The position numbers and the translations under genes were made by a program. Shown piece by piece: positions 10,794-22,817 of a stretch of 64,000 nt of DNA (its first letter is position 1; each line of letters starts with the position of its first letter). The stretch lies in NCBI GenBank assembly GCA_014904845.1, contig MU119340.1:1-64000 (forward strand), read 5' to 3'. The notes beneath the pieces are model-generated. The model had not been told where the DNA came from, made no database searches, and saw nothing but the letters and a program-made list of their open reading frames with translations. The stretch comes from Acephala macrosclerotiorum. Lineage: Eukaryota > Ascomycota > Leotiomycetes > Helotiales > Mollisiaceae.

Positions 10794-11950
10794 TTATTTC
10801 TTGAGAACAGCCTCATACAGGGTGACCAAGGCTCCAATTCCAGTTCCCACAAGCACGCCTTGATAGCCTCCAAAGAGTGCTGAGTTGATTCGTGCAACAT
10901 ACTCGAGATCTACGAGGCTACCGAAGGTTACATCCTGACCATAGACAACATAAGTCAACAATGCTTTCACAATGTTGAATGTCAATGGATCAAAGGTGTA
11001 ATTGAAGTGGGCGGATTGGCGGCCTTTCGATGGCTTAGCGGTCAGATTGAAGAAGTAAGCAGCGGCGAGAGGGACGATGAGACTGGTAGTGGCATAAAGA
11101 GAAGTAGGGCCCCAGAATGAGCTGGTTAACAGCAAGAAAAGATCCGGAATCCAGACATCGTACGGCTGAGTCTTGATAAACGGAACCGAGGGGATGGTAA
11201 ACGCGTAGCAATCAGCAAGGACCTCCTTTCGCAAGTTCCAGAGCTCAAAAGCAACGATGAGGCTTTGAACAGTGAAGACTGTTGATAGGTATTCTCGTGT
11301 CGCTTCAGCACCCTCCGTAATACCGGCCTTCTCAACGAGAGATCCAACCTGGGACCGTAATGCTCGCGTCTGTCTTTCGATGGCATCGGTGACAACAGCA
11401 GGCGACGGTGGCAGAGGCACATTGGATGCAAACGACAAATTCGACAGGGCCGAAGCTCTAGGGGTTCGAGTCAAAGCTGAACGCGCGCGCGTGGTAGCCG
11501 GTTCGACTTCCGAATCATCGCTAGAACAATATCAACAAAGCTCCTCTTGAGAAGGCTAACGCGCCTCGTAGCGTGTTACTTACGTTGCAACAAGTTCCTC
11601 TGCAGCCTTCGTCGCTCTGCGCTTGACAGACCTGACCTTCGAGTCAATCTCGGCCAATGCCGTGGATGTTGACGACTCCTTCTTCACTGGAGAGCTTCCA
11701 TTGCGGTTCTTGTAGAATGGCGCAAGCTTCGTGTCGGACGAGAACTGCGACGCGTTCTCCGTGAGATATTCATCAAGTGCGACTTCGAGATCGGTTTTCT
11801 TTAAGCCATCATAGCTGTGGAATGTTAGCAGATGCGCTGCGGATAAGTGAGGCATGCGGGAGTCTCATACTCAGAAAAGCCTACGTGATCGGCAAGCTCA
11901 ATGATTTCAGCCTTCCTCATCCGCTGCAACCAGGAAGATGCTCCGGACAT
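10794..11950 (-). CDS. uncharacterised multi-pass membrane protein with SAP/LEM-like N-terminus
   Basis: Three exons (11950-11871, 11814-11584, 11520-10794; introns 56 and 63 nt) encode 345 residues. Residues 1-50 form two short helices (WLQRMRKAEIIELADHVGF, then DYDGLKKTDLEVALDEYLTE) that resemble a SAP or HeH/LEM-type helix-extension-helix fold. A basic linker (KVRSVKRRATKAAEEL) follows. The C-terminal half has about four hydrophobic segments, including TVFTVQSLIVAFELWNL, DLFLLLTSSFWGP, SLIVPLAAAYFFNL and GVLVGTGIGALVTLY. Such a layout would fit a nuclear-envelope or ER membrane protein, but that is inference. I do not recognise a characterised homologue. Exon joins restore one uninterrupted frame, which supports the model. 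Confidence 0.8.
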
Positions 11951-12344
11951 TTTGAAGAATGGGGATATGTGAGATGAAGTTACGCGATCGTAATGATGGT
12001 GGTTTGATCGTGAGCGAGGGTTGTATGGGGAAGCAAGAACGTCGGTGCTGGCGGACTTGTTGTTATTGTGAGGGGCTGGAAGTGAAGCGTAAACAAATGG
12101 GGAGCTGCGACGGATCTCAGCGCTAAACCGCCTTCAGCCACGTGATACAACGAGGGATGCAGATGATTTGCTGAAATGATATCCTCTCACTTTGTTATGA
12201 GGTTGGTGACTGTTTATTGAGCAGGATAAGGTGCCTGTTCTAGAGTTCCGAGAGTCGAGATTCGTATCAGACACATTTTCTAGCGGATGGCGAAATTGGT
12301 AGCTGCGTGGAGTCATAAATCGTCATCCGTCCCATACTATACAT
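11951..12344. other. intergenic region
   Basis: About 390 bases separate the membrane-protein start from the P450 stop on the same strand. No feature is recognised. Confidence 0.5.
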
Positions 12345-14607
12345 CTAATCTACAACGTTCATAAATCTTTCTTCTCCTCTCTTGACTACTCGCACGGGTA
12401 TGAAGCCTGGTGCTTCATGTAACTTCAATGTGAGAATGGTCGTCGCGCTCTGTAATGTCGCCCTCGCTTTCTCCTGTGCCTTCTGATACAGAACTTTCCT
12501 CTTATCTGCATTCATCTTCGAGACCTCGTCATCTGTAGCCCACTCGTCAACAGCAAGCTCGATGCTGTAGGTTTGGAAAATTACTGCCAAAACAGCCATG
12601 ATCTCGACTTGTGCTAGCCTCCTCCCCAAACACGATCGAGCACCTTCTGAAAACGGGATGTATGAACCTCTTACGGGCCGGAAGAGCTCTGCTGAACTAT
12701 CTTGGCCAGTGAAGCCCTCAAATCCATCCTCATCCTCGGACTCTGCTGCACTGTCGACCTGGTGAGCATTGTCCGAAGTAGTCTTGACAGTCCATCTTTC
12801 TGGCTTGAAGTCGTACAAGTCGTGGGGCAGGGAAGACACCCTAGAAGGCCGTGTAGGCCAGTATCTTGGATTTCGCTGAACACCAATTGTAGCAAATGCA
12901 AGGTGGGACCCAGCAGGGAGTGTAACCGTCTTCCCATCCAGGATGATAGTTTGATCCCTCTCTTTCGACACCATTTTCGGAATCGCAATGACAGGGGGCA
13001 TAAGTCGGAGCTGTTCATTCATAACAGCACCAACCATACCGCCGAGCAAGGCATTGATACTCGAGTCGTAGTCCCACGTATCAGGTGGGGTGCTTCCAAA
13101 TACTGACTGGACCTCTTTTTGAACTAGTTGCTGTGATTTGAGATCGATGGCTAGTTCCATCAAAGCGAAATGAATAGAATTGGCAGTCGTTTCGTGACCT
13201 GCCACGATCATAACAAAGGCGTTTCCGAGGATGTCAGAATCCGAGAGAACGCGCTTTACGGCTTCACCCTTCTCGGCTTGACCTCGTAAAGACTTTCTCC
13301 CTCCATTGACCTTTGATTCCCCATACGCGCTCCTGACTAAGGACCCCATGATATCCATGCCTTCGGTCTGTATGCCCTGGTGAGCTTCATCTATTTTTTG
13401 TTGAAAGAGTTCGTTCATATATTGGCTCCAGTTTATGAACGACTCGTAGGCTACTCCTGCACTTTTGAAAGGCAGGCGTTCTGTCTTCGTTAGCTAATAC
13501 ACTTTAAGAATCAGCGTTTCCAATCTCGCAGCCTTGACAAGACAATCGAGGAGGCAAGCAAGGCCAGGTCGAGATACTGCATGTGATAAAGCCAAAATTC
13601 TAACCAACAACCGCTCTTGTTCAAAGAAAGTGAGCTGCGACGGTCCAGGCAAGGCTGAGAGATTGAAAATATTGTTAGAAAAGACATGTTGAACTTACTC
13701 AATAACCATTTGGGAGTCAGCAACACCCAAATCAGGTTCTCTAACAAACTTTCCAGAGCATGTTCGAAGTTCATGGTGTGACCTTCTGGCAGTTCATGGC
13801 TACCATAGGCAGCATTTCTGTCATTCTCGACATCGTTCGGTTGTTCTCCAGGCCACAGCAAGCGCACTCCAAAGCCAACTCGGCTGATTATGTGCAATGT
13901 TAAGCGCATCGTGTCCGTAGGCACCTCCTCCACCCTGCTATTCTTGGACCCATCTCCAGTCCATTTCATGAGCATTCCTTGAGCTTGCCGGCATGACTCC
14001 GCAAATACCAAGGCATTATTTTTCTCGTTGAATCCTGGAGACGTGACCTTCCTATGTGACTTCCACTCTGCACCCTCCGTTGAGAGCAGACTCCGCCCAA
14101 ATATGTCCAGAATACGGTAGGATTCGAGCGCTTTGGGAAATGCTTCTCGGCCAGCAGCAACTTGGCGGATCGCTTCAGCGTTGGCAAGCCAGACGTGAAT
14201 GGAGGATGGTGATACTGTAAGAAATACATCGCCTCTCTTTTGAAATGGCTCGAATTGCAATGTCCATACCCAATCTGGTAAGCAGTAACTGAAACTCTTG
14301 TTAGCTAGCGTACCTAAGGTGCGTCGGGCCACTCACGGAAGCCATGTTTCTGTCCACGCCTTTGGTAATCGTTTCAGTATTGGCAGGTATAACCGATGTG
14401 TTACAAGCCATAGGGTGTTGTAAATATTTATTGCTGGAATATGGTAAGTGTGCGGAACCACCAAAATAATAAAGGGAACTAACGTGATACATAATAGGGA
14501 AGCCCGGAAGCTTTAGCTGCAGCGATATTCTTGCGAAGGCCCGCGATACTTGAGTAAACCCAGTATGCAACGACTGCGAGTAAGGCTACAACAATGGTTG
14601 AAGCCAT
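12345..14607 (-). CDS. cytochrome P450 monooxygenase
   Basis: Four exons (14607-14484, 14433-14337, 14288-13699, 13480-12345) encode 648 residues. An N-terminal membrane anchor (ASTIVVALLAVVAYWVY) is followed by a proline-containing hinge (SGLPYY). Class hallmarks are present: I-helix AGHETTANS, K-helix EQLR, FKPERW, and the haem loop FSEGARSCLGRRLA with Cys554 as the axial ligand. The protein is about 100 residues longer than many P450s, partly because of an acidic insert (AAESEDEDGFEGF) before the haem loop. Exons 3 and 4 join across a 218-nt intron, giving WLLKRLPFKSAGVAYESF, a usual family sequence, so the long intron is probably real. The enzyme should be an ER monooxygenase using a P450 reductase. 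Its substrate is unknown, and no biosynthetic neighbours point to one. Confidence 0.92.
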
Positions 14608-15852
14608 TCTTGCATGAGTCGTGGGAATCGACTGAAGAGATTGGGAGGAGTTCAAGGACGCATATGGAGTAAGGAATGAACTTAGGTCATTAAAAGTAAT
14701 TGTAGAGAAGATTGTAGAAATGTTCGTGCGACAGAAGCAAATGCGAGGGCTAGATGTGGTGACGGCAATGACAAGGACGGGAAGACGAAACGCCCCTTGG
14801 CTTGGGCTCGCCTTCAGCCGCCTGCTAATTCGTAAGCCGCAGCCAATTACATGACAAGCCCCGGGAGAAAGCGTTTGAAACATGTTCGCACGGAACGAAA
14901 CCAGCAGCGAAGATGTTGGTTGAATTTTGGTATCGTGATCGCCGCAAGGATGTGCTTTGATGCTCGTCTCATGTGCTTTTGGAGAAAATGAGTGGGACAA
15001 ATTATCCTCAAGGCATGCTTGCAATTGCTTCGCAGACATAATGGCAGTGGAGTAGAAAGTTTTGATGATAATCTCCAAAAAGCTTGATATATCCATCATA
15101 TTGCTCCGGGCCTTGCTGGACATTCCAAATTGCCTTTCAAGGCAAGAGATGCAACGAACGAGTGTAGACTTCAACGATATTCTCGGCTCGGCAAGGAATG
15201 TTTCCGCGCTTCGGCTGGTCACAATTCAATCCCAAGGACTCTCTGCTTTGTTCACTTTGCGAAGGTAGCTTTGTAGCGAACGGTTTAGAATATCTTTTGA
15301 AGGAGAGAGTATAGAGATGAAGCAAGCAGATAGCAATCTCTGGTGAAGGTTCAGGTTGAACCGCGTATTCCCTTATCCAGCCGCAAGCACACGACTTCAT
15401 GAGATCCCAGATCTAGTTTCAATGTCCCGTGCACGAAAGGACATTTCAAATTTCTAATCAAGTAAAGGCGCATCATATTTGAGGAAGCATCTATTTGATT
15501 GAAGACGGGTTTAAGCCAATACTGTGCCGTAACCTTTCCAAGAGTGAACTTAGTCTTGGCTATCTTGTGCTTCGCTAGGACATCTCAATTCATTATATTG
15601 AACGAACAACAAATGCAGCAATGCAAAATATAAAGCAAGATTCCGTTGTTCCGGAATCAAAGGAATTTACTGCAAACAACAACGGTCCCCCATGTTATCT
15701 CGAAGTCCTCGAACTTTTGAGATCAGTCACGTGAAACAGTGGAGCTAGCTAATCGCCGTTTAGCGAGACAATCGCACAATCGACTTCAAGCTCCCACGAA
15801 AATTGATCAACGACACGACAAACTACAACGACCACCCTCGAAATCCGCCAAG
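14608..15852. other. divergent intergenic region between P450 and eL42
   Basis: No supportable gene is seen. An open frame continues upstream of the P450 start to 15222, but it lacks protein character and the membrane anchor marks 14607 as the start. The last 130 bases are the promoter and leader of the ribosomal protein gene. Confidence 0.55.
15728..15733 (+). promoter_or_regulatory. CACGTG E-box upstream of eL42
   Basis: A CACGTG palindrome lies 120 bases before the ATG of the ribosomal protein gene. Such boxes bind bHLH or Cbf1-like factors in fungi; a role here is only a guess. Confidence 0.3.
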
Positions 15853-16616
15853 ATGGTACGTATTTCAATTTATTCTCATGATCTGGAGGCACTGAGGGTA
15901 TGCGGGCTTGTGCGAGATAATGGAGGGCGCGAGAGAACGCTTCGAGGGGGGAATCGCGACGCAGACTTCAGCAACGATTACTACGACCAGCAGCATTATC
16001 TCCAAGCCTCGATATTCTTTTCGATTCTGGATTTTAAATCTATGATGAAGCTGCGGACATTAGCTGAGAAATGGAAAAAGATGTTCGAGATTTCGCGGCT
16101 GAGAACGACCTCACCGAGACCGCACCTGGATTGATCAAAGGCGCCTTGGGAGAATATATGAGGCTACAGAATGAATGCTAACAGCCTCTGAGGTCAACGT
16201 CCCAAAAACTCGACGCACTTATTGCAAGGGCAAGGACTGCAGAAAGCACACCCAGCACAAGGTCACCCAATACAAGGCGGGAAAGGTACTTCTCGAGAAC
16301 GAAGCTGAAGGAACCACATCTGACGAGGTTAGGCATCTCTGTTCGCACAAGGAAAGCGTCGTTATGATCGCAAGCAGTCCGGTTATGGTGGTCAAACCAA
16401 ACCCGTCTTCCACAAGAAAGCCAAGACTACGAAGAAAGTCGTGTTGAGATTGGAGTGCACAGCTTGCAAGACGAAGGCACAATTGGCGTTGAAACGATGC
16501 AAGCATTTCGAACTTGGGTACGCCATCAATCTCGTGCTGAGTCTGGTGGAATGGAAAGAGGCTAACGAGATTATAGTGGTGATAAGAAGACCAAGGGTGC
16601 GGCGTTGGTATTCTAG
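15853..16616 (+). CDS. RPL42: 60S ribosomal protein eL42 (L36a/L44)
   Basis: Exons 15853-15855, 16193-16285, 16333-16517 and 16577-16616 encode 106 residues, the family's exact length. The first exon holds only the ATG; a 337-nt intron follows directly. The product begins with [16 protein letters not shown] after the Met and ends with KTKGAALVF. The zinc ribbon is complete, with Cys12, Cys17, Cys74 and Cys77. Pro56 lies in [10 protein letters not shown]; in yeasts the Pro form at this site goes with cycloheximide sensitivity, and Gln with resistance. eL42 sits at the E site of the large subunit, next to the CCA end of the deacylated tRNA. The long first intron may serve expression control, as is common for ribosomal protein genes. 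Identity is certain. Confidence 0.97.
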
Positions 16617-17768
16617 ATGTTCTGCGACGACTCCTTTCTTCATGGGCATGGGTGCGGATTTCGCGTGGACAACATGGCTGAGATGGATGGGACATTTGAA
16701 CGCTGTGATGGAATGGCGCTTTGTACCTTATTCTGCATCGCCAAAGGAGCATAGCAAGATCTGCTGATACCAATACCCGCTCTCAACGTCCTGTGGGGTG
16801 ATATTTCTGCAGCCAACGAATACATGCGAGGATATGGACGTGTCAGTGCTGTGATGGAGGAGACAAGGTTGCGAGGACAAGATTTGCAAAGTGCATCTTG
16901 AAGCTCACAGTTCCATCCTTACCACCTATTTGCATTTCTCTATGCATTTTCTCTGCCAAGCTCGAGGTTCCTGCCGCCAGCAAGTACATATGGACATGGA
17001 AGTGATACTGCTAGGATAGGGTGGGCGATGTTGCTCGAAGAAGCTCTGCATATCACATCTCAAAGCCCAAATTTTCTTCTTCTCTACCCCATGTTAGTCT
17101 ATTCCTGTGCTTTATCGCAATCAAGCCTGCGGCCAATTCAAATTCGATGCTATTTCCAGCTCTGAAACACTCGATCCAACAGTGTTCTCTCAATTAGCTG
17201 CCAATTGTTCCTTGGCACGAGCCTTAGGACTTTCTGATGGCCCCAATTCAAGCCCTGCCTCTGACATACTGACTCCCCAACAAGCCTCCCGGACTCCCTA
17301 ATACCGCTAGTGCTTTCAAGCTCGTGACCTATTGCTCTGGACCCATGCCCCAAGGTCTCAAGATGACCAAGCGAGATCAACTTGGCTTTGGTGGAGTATT
17401 AGATCTTCATACTAAGCTTAGAGAATGCTGAGGGACTCCATGCTACTGGGAAATGAGGGGCAACGCTTGATAGTCAATGATGGGAGGTGAGACATTGGCA
17501 TGCCGCTCAGCCGTTGATGGACAGAAAGGAGGTATTTGCCAGTTTACACTATCAGGTAATGTTTCATCTAACTTCTTAAGACTCGAGACATTGGCGACAC
17601 ATGTATTCAATGTCCATAAAACTTGTAAGCCAACCGAGCAGGACCATTCTAAGTCTAACTAGATGCAAACTTAAGCCGAAATCGAGATAAAATCTATCAA
17701 CTTTTTGATATCTCTAACCCATGCAACACGAAATTTTTATCTTTTCCCCGTCGCCCTCTCATATGCTT
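16617..17768. other. intergenic region, convergent genes
   Basis: This 1.15-kb stretch lies between the 3' ends of eL42 and the 2H phosphoesterase. Short open frames at 17107-17301 and 17477-17662 show no recognisable features. Nothing else is seen. Confidence 0.55.
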
Positions 17769-19026
17769 CTAAAACCCGTTTCCAAGTCTAACCGTTGTAC
17801 CGCCACCATACCATAAAGCCCCCTGCCTGAAATCAAGACCCTTCTCTTGACCCACTATCCATTCCCCATCCTCCTTCCTCTTCCCATCATCCTGTGGCCA
17901 GTACTCTTCTTGCAGCCAAGTATTAATTTCCTCAATCTTCTTGATGAAAAGCTCCATCTTCTCTGGAGAATCATGGTCTTCTTGAGTAAGGAAACGGCCA
18001 AAAGTGATATGAGAGCTAGGTACCACATAGCGAGAGTTGATAGGTACGGTCTGCTTGGCAATGTTGAAAAGGTCTCGGCGGAGATGATGGTAGGTGAACT
18101 TATCGTCTTCTTGCGTTCGTCTGTCTGAGCTATTGCTCTTGGTGGTAGGCAGGCCTTCTCCAGCAGCGGGGAGGAATGAAAGTGCAAGAGCTGCTCCGTC
18201 GTAGGAGATCATAGGTTTGATCAGACGGGCTCGATGGTCGTAGGTGTAGTCTGTCATGGAGCCAATGGTTGGTTGACCTAGTTCAGAGATCATGGCTAGA
18301 ATTTCAGGCTCGGTTAGGGAGTGGGTAAGCTCGAGCGCTGTGAGGTGTAGGTTCGTCAATGGCATCAGCCAGAGCTCTGTGGGGTGTTAGTCAGGAGTCT
18401 GCATGTCCCTGTTTTAAGGAAGGGGGAGAGATCTTGGGCCTGTTTGGCAAAGCTTGAGAACAGTTTCTAACATACTGGGTGCCAACGAGAGCAGCTTCTT
18501 TTGGACATTATCCACGAGGGCACGTATATGAGCTGGAGGTCTAGCCCAGAATACGAGGCAGTATCTTGGATCTCGGAAGCCAGGTTCGATAGAAGGGTCT
18601 GTCAATCTCTGTAGAATAGGATCCAATATCAAGCCCGAGAACTCTGAAGAGAGAAGCTTCTCCTTCTGTTGTCCATTCCGTGTGATTCGGTGTGTTGAGT
18701 AGCGGTCTTGAAGTTTGGCCTTGGTCCTGTCAGCTGAGTCGTGCAGGAATGGCCAGATCTCAGGAGGAGGACTGTGAGCAGAATGTAACAAGACCACGAG
18801 GCAACAACTGAAGGCTAGACCGGCTATGTGTTTAGAGAATAATTCTTACTGGATCATCTTGGCAGGCCTCGATCAACGCATCGTAGGGATTGGCATATTT
18901 AGCACTATTGACCCCAGACAGATCCTCGAACTTGTTTCTGGAGTCTGCTGATTCAAGCACAGAGGATGACATGCCGAAGGAGATTTGGGAAAGTAAGTCG
19001 CGATAGAGAAAGTTTAGGAAAGACAT
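17769..19026 (-). CDS. 2H phosphoesterase superfamily protein (RNA ligase / cyclic phosphodiesterase-like)
   Basis: Three exons (19026-18850, 18758-18476, 18376-17769) encode 355 residues. The two signature His-x-Thr motifs are seen: HLTAL in LTNLHLTALELTHS and HITF in VPSSHITFGRF, about 120 residues apart. In the superfamily these histidines act on 2',3'-cyclic phosphates or 2'-5' linkages of RNA or nucleotides. The N-terminal third (NPYDALIEACQDDP and following) is a helical region found in fungal relatives. Introns are 91 and 99 nt. The first intron's acceptor is a choice: using GAG before ATC keeps phase and yields DDPIWPFLHD, while the stronger-looking upstream CAG breaks the frame. The substrate is unknown. 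Confidence 0.85.
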
Positions 19027-21076
19027 TGATACTTATTTGTGCCTCTCTACTCCGCCTCCTAAAGAAGTAAGGCGTGCTCGTGCTCGGTCTGGTCACTTTT
19101 CGATAACAACGATAAGGATTTCTACCACCACTTCCTCCGAGCTTGATCTCTTCATTCCTTTCCACCCCCTCCCCCCCTCATCAACAGATTCAACTCATCA
19201 ACAACACTTCTATGGCTGCACAATCTTGGTCATACCTGTCCATCCGCTTGGGATCATACGACCTTCACAAGAGAAGGAAGCGTCTCTTTCCGCTTCTTTG
19301 AAACCGACCGTCTCACAAGCAACATACAAAGCAGCTAGCCGTGGACAGAGCGATCTCGACTGACAGCGTCTTTGTGTCCGCTCTCCAAGAGTCTCTTCTG
19401 TCATATCTCACATGCTTCATCCCCCAGGATGGCAGTTCAGTTTGCTAATCTTCACCAACGTCGAAGGTGGCCGGTCGGGACCATCGTGTCTTCTATGGTC
19501 CAGACCATGTGCTAGTCAGATTTCTAGCTGGACACACGAGAGCATCTTTAACTGAACAACCCTAGGTTAGTTCCCATTAATTTCAAAGCTCCCTTCGCCT
19601 CCACATCCCACAAACCTGTCTGATCATGCAGCTGCCTGTCTGGTGGGGTCTTGTCCTTGTGCGGGCGAGGCGGGATGGGCTTCGTGTAGACTTCCTATTT
19701 AGGCCTACGGCCAACACTAGCAAGGATTCACAAGTCTCCATTCCTTCCATTCCCACACCAGATCGCAAACTTCTTTCGATCCAACCTTCCTCCTTTCAAC
19801 TTTCAACTTCAATCTTCAACCTGGAGCCTTCATCCTTCAACTGCGAGTATCACCACACTCGCGGTGTGCTCCTTCTCATTTGAGCTTTGGAGAATCATCT
19901 CGAGCACCTTCCTAGATCAGGGCCTGGCCTTGCCAGGTACGTACTGGTTCATTTACCTTCCTTCGGCCATCCCCTTGAGACAAGACTCGTTCCTTCCTTC
20001 TGAAGAACCCTACCCTCATCCAACGCAAACTCTTCACTGCTGACAAACATAAAGCATTTTGTTTAGGCTCTTACCATGACCAGTTGCTCAGGCTAGACAG
20101 CTTTCAGAACCTCGCGCTCTGCGAGGTTGCCCAAAAGTACTCTGCGCTAGGTCTTCCAACCACACTCAAGGTCTACCTGACTTTCAGAACTTCACAACAA
20201 TCCTACTTTTAAGCAGCTCCTTCAAAGCTCACGTTCTGCGCCGAGATTCGAGGACTTCAACTTGAAGTCCTGCCTAAGGCAAGACCAGAACATTGTACGT
20301 CTGTTCCCCACTGCAACGCACCTGCTATAGCTTCCTCACCTTCCATACCACTACATCGCAACACCTTCTCTTGGTACCCTACTGACAGTCACCCGCTTAG
20401 TCACTTGACATTCACAACTCTGCAGCTCTTATCAGCTACTTCTCCCCTCTGTGGCAGTTCTCTCGAACTTGCTGGCGAAACTCTCATCACGACGGGAATT
20501 CTATCGTCAACGAAACGAGAGCGACTCAACTTGCTGCAGCTTATCATCCACAGCCACACCCCGCCCCGGCATGTTGCTCTTCTGCAGTCACTTGACTCTT
20601 TCATGGCATCGAAGAATGCTGACGCCTTGCAGGCCACCACACGCTTGGACCACGACAACACATCTTCGGCTGGATCAGAAATCCTGTCTACAGCCCATAG
20701 CCATTTGGCTCGTTCCGTCTATCGGACTGTCTACGCTAGCCTGACGCTCACAAAATAAAGTTCCTCTGAAGCCTTACAAGGGTTGTGCGGGTCTAGCCTC
20801 AAACGGAGTCTGGAAAGGGGTACTGCACGTGACTAAGAGCAGGTCGAAGACAAAGGCATACCCGTGCCAACTGAAAGCCGCTTTGACTTTGAACTCGAAT
20901 GCCTCCATTCTGATACGAAACTAAAGATAGTACAACGCTGCGGCCGGATTGTCAAACCCGTAGGACAAAGGCCCTCGGACTCTGCATCAATGGTGCCAGA
21001 CTCCCAGCCGAAGTCTCTTCTCGAAGCTTTTGCGTCGGAGCGGCTCTGGCAGACAAACGGCCAAAACATTGAGGCT

Positions 21077-21310
21077 TTCTTCGTGTGGTTCTATCAGATT
21101 CAGGGCCGATACCTTGGATCTTTCTTCGAGTAACTCTACCAGATTCGCGGCCGAGATACATTATCGAAGCCCTTGCACCGAAGTAGCTCCGTCGGACCCA
21201 CGGGGGAAACTTTAGACATTCCTTCGAAGGGTCCTGTCAGATCATCGGCCGCATTGCTTCGCGGGCTGGAGCGCTGGGAATTCCTTCGAGTGGTTCTGTC
21301 AGATCTTTGG
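21077..21310 (+). repeat. degenerate short direct repeats, about four copies
   Basis: A motif resembling TTCGAGTGGTTCTGTCAGAT followed by a CGGCCG-like core recurs near 21077, 21122, 21221 and 21281. Copies are imperfect and irregularly spaced (45, 99 and 60 bases). The first two copies continue into GGCCGA, the third into CGGCCGCATT. Confidence 0.5.
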
Positions 21311-21484
21311 TTGATTTGCTTCGCTGGCGGAGACATTTCAAGGGCATCGGCAGGTAAAGGCTTGCTGCGTGCTCCAGCATTCACGGAGCAGGGATATGAT
21401 AAGGGTGCTTGTGTAGGCGTCTACACAAGCCTTACACCTGGACCTCCTTGATCATCTGACCGAGTTGACATAGTAGGGGACGAA

Positions 21485-21994
21485 ATGTCTGGTTCCACCG
21501 TTATTGAGATATCCTCAGACTCGGACTCGGATTATGGCCCTGGCAGCCATATTCCTTGCAGAAGGGCGCTATTCGTCCCTGTAAGCTCCTCAGACAACAC
21601 TGAAGAGTCTGATTGTGAAAGCACTTCGATGAAGTGCCAGAAGGGGAGAGGTGTCAGCTTCAGCAGCCGCCATGCTGGACCCAATCTTGTCGGCTCGGTC
21701 GATGCTGCAGTCACGCCTTGCCATCTTGAGAAAGGAGAAGCTGGGCAGGAACGCGATATGGCACCACCACGGCATGCCATATATTCGGAGAGGACGAGAG
21801 AAGTGCCAGAGGCTTGTCATTGTCGGCCCGGAGCAACCTCCCCAGCGCCAATGTTGCTGTGGTTATTCCTGTCTCTGGACCGCTTGACAAAGGGGTTTGC
21901 GACAAAGGCCCACGGCTATTACCCCTTTCGTCCTCTAGACTCAATGCAATGCCTAGGAGGAAATATGTATTGCGGGCAGGTCGAGGTTCGATGA
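21485..21994 (+). CDS. hypothetical protein, weakly supported
   Basis: An ATG frame of 169 codons opens with MSGSTVIEISSDSDSD, a sequence like a SUMO-interacting motif flanked by acidic serines, then Ser/Glu-rich sequence. After about residue 60 the composition looks less protein-like. A neighbouring frame ends with a basic stretch (RRKYVLRAGRGSMRVGRACR) just before a GTAGGT donor-like site at about 22032, so a spliced gene is conceivable. I do not recognise a family, and the frame may be fortuitous. Confidence 0.22.
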   Translation: MSGSTVIEISSDSDSDYGPGSHIPCRRALFVPVSSSDNTEESDCESTSMKCQKGRGVSFSSRHAGPNLVGSVDAAVTPCHLEKGEAGQERDMAPPRHAIYSERTREVPEACHCRPGATSPAPMLLWLFLSLDRLTKGFATKAHGYYPFRPLDSMQCLGGNMYCGQVEVR

Positions 21995-22817
21995 GGGTAG
22001 GGAGAGCTTGTCGCAAGAAGTTACTTCAAGGTAGGTGTGCTTCCATTTCCTCTCCAAGACAATAGCTTGCTTGGCTTCTATTCTCTTAGTTGTTCAGCGA
22101 TATCGAGAAAGGGGTATGAAATCATATCCCTCGAGTTGACTACAAGAATAGCAAGTGCTAGAGTTGTGGCTGAGTTGTTCATCCTTAAGCAAAGATCTGA
22201 AGACTCCATTCACAGCCTCGTCGATTGGCGAGTGCTGAGCGGAGTAAGTGGGAGTTGACTAACGGGACGGCGTTGAAGTCCTCCGTCTGCCGTTAAATGT
22301 AAGTACTTAAGGCCTCCTCGTTACGAAAATCTTTTCGAAATCCCACAACCTCATTATTCGATCAACTCGCAACCTCAACAAAGATCTCGAAGGCTTTTGA
22401 GCTTCATCTATCTGGTCGATTCCATTACCCATATTCCCTTGTCTACATTCACATTTCCAACGCTCTTGCAAGCTAAACCACTGCACGCAGTAAGTTTTCT
22501 CTGCCTCCTCTTCTGCGCGCTCGCTCCCCATCACCTCCAACACCTCCCCACCCCAATTCTATCTTCTCAAACCCATTCACAAGCTTCATGCGTCCCCATC
22601 CTTGCACTTTCTACTCTCAATCATTATCATTCATTTCTGTGGATCTCAATTTGCCTGGGGTTAAAGTCGAGCGCCTCGCCTGCCCTCTACCCCTTATCGC
22701 TCAGCCCAAGCCGGCCGCACTTCAGCAGAACGTCGACCTTCTATAACACGCATCGTCTTCATCGTCATAGAGCGTTAGCTAATCAAGGCAATACAAGTAC
22801 GAACCAACTCCACAGCA

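Larger units (their letters stand above)
19027..22817. other. 3.8-kb gene-poor region upstream of DNMT5
   Basis: No well-supported gene is found. The sequence is rich in CT/TTC-type stretches (about 19775-19860) and holds degenerate repeats near 21077-21310. Open frames at 20405-20758 and 21485-21994 are the longest. The final 400 bases are CT-rich and look like the leader of the methyltransferase gene. Confidence 0.5.

Noticed and set aside
14608..15222. N-terminal extension of the P450 frame
   Set aside because: The typical membrane anchor begins at 14607, and the upstream residues lack protein character.
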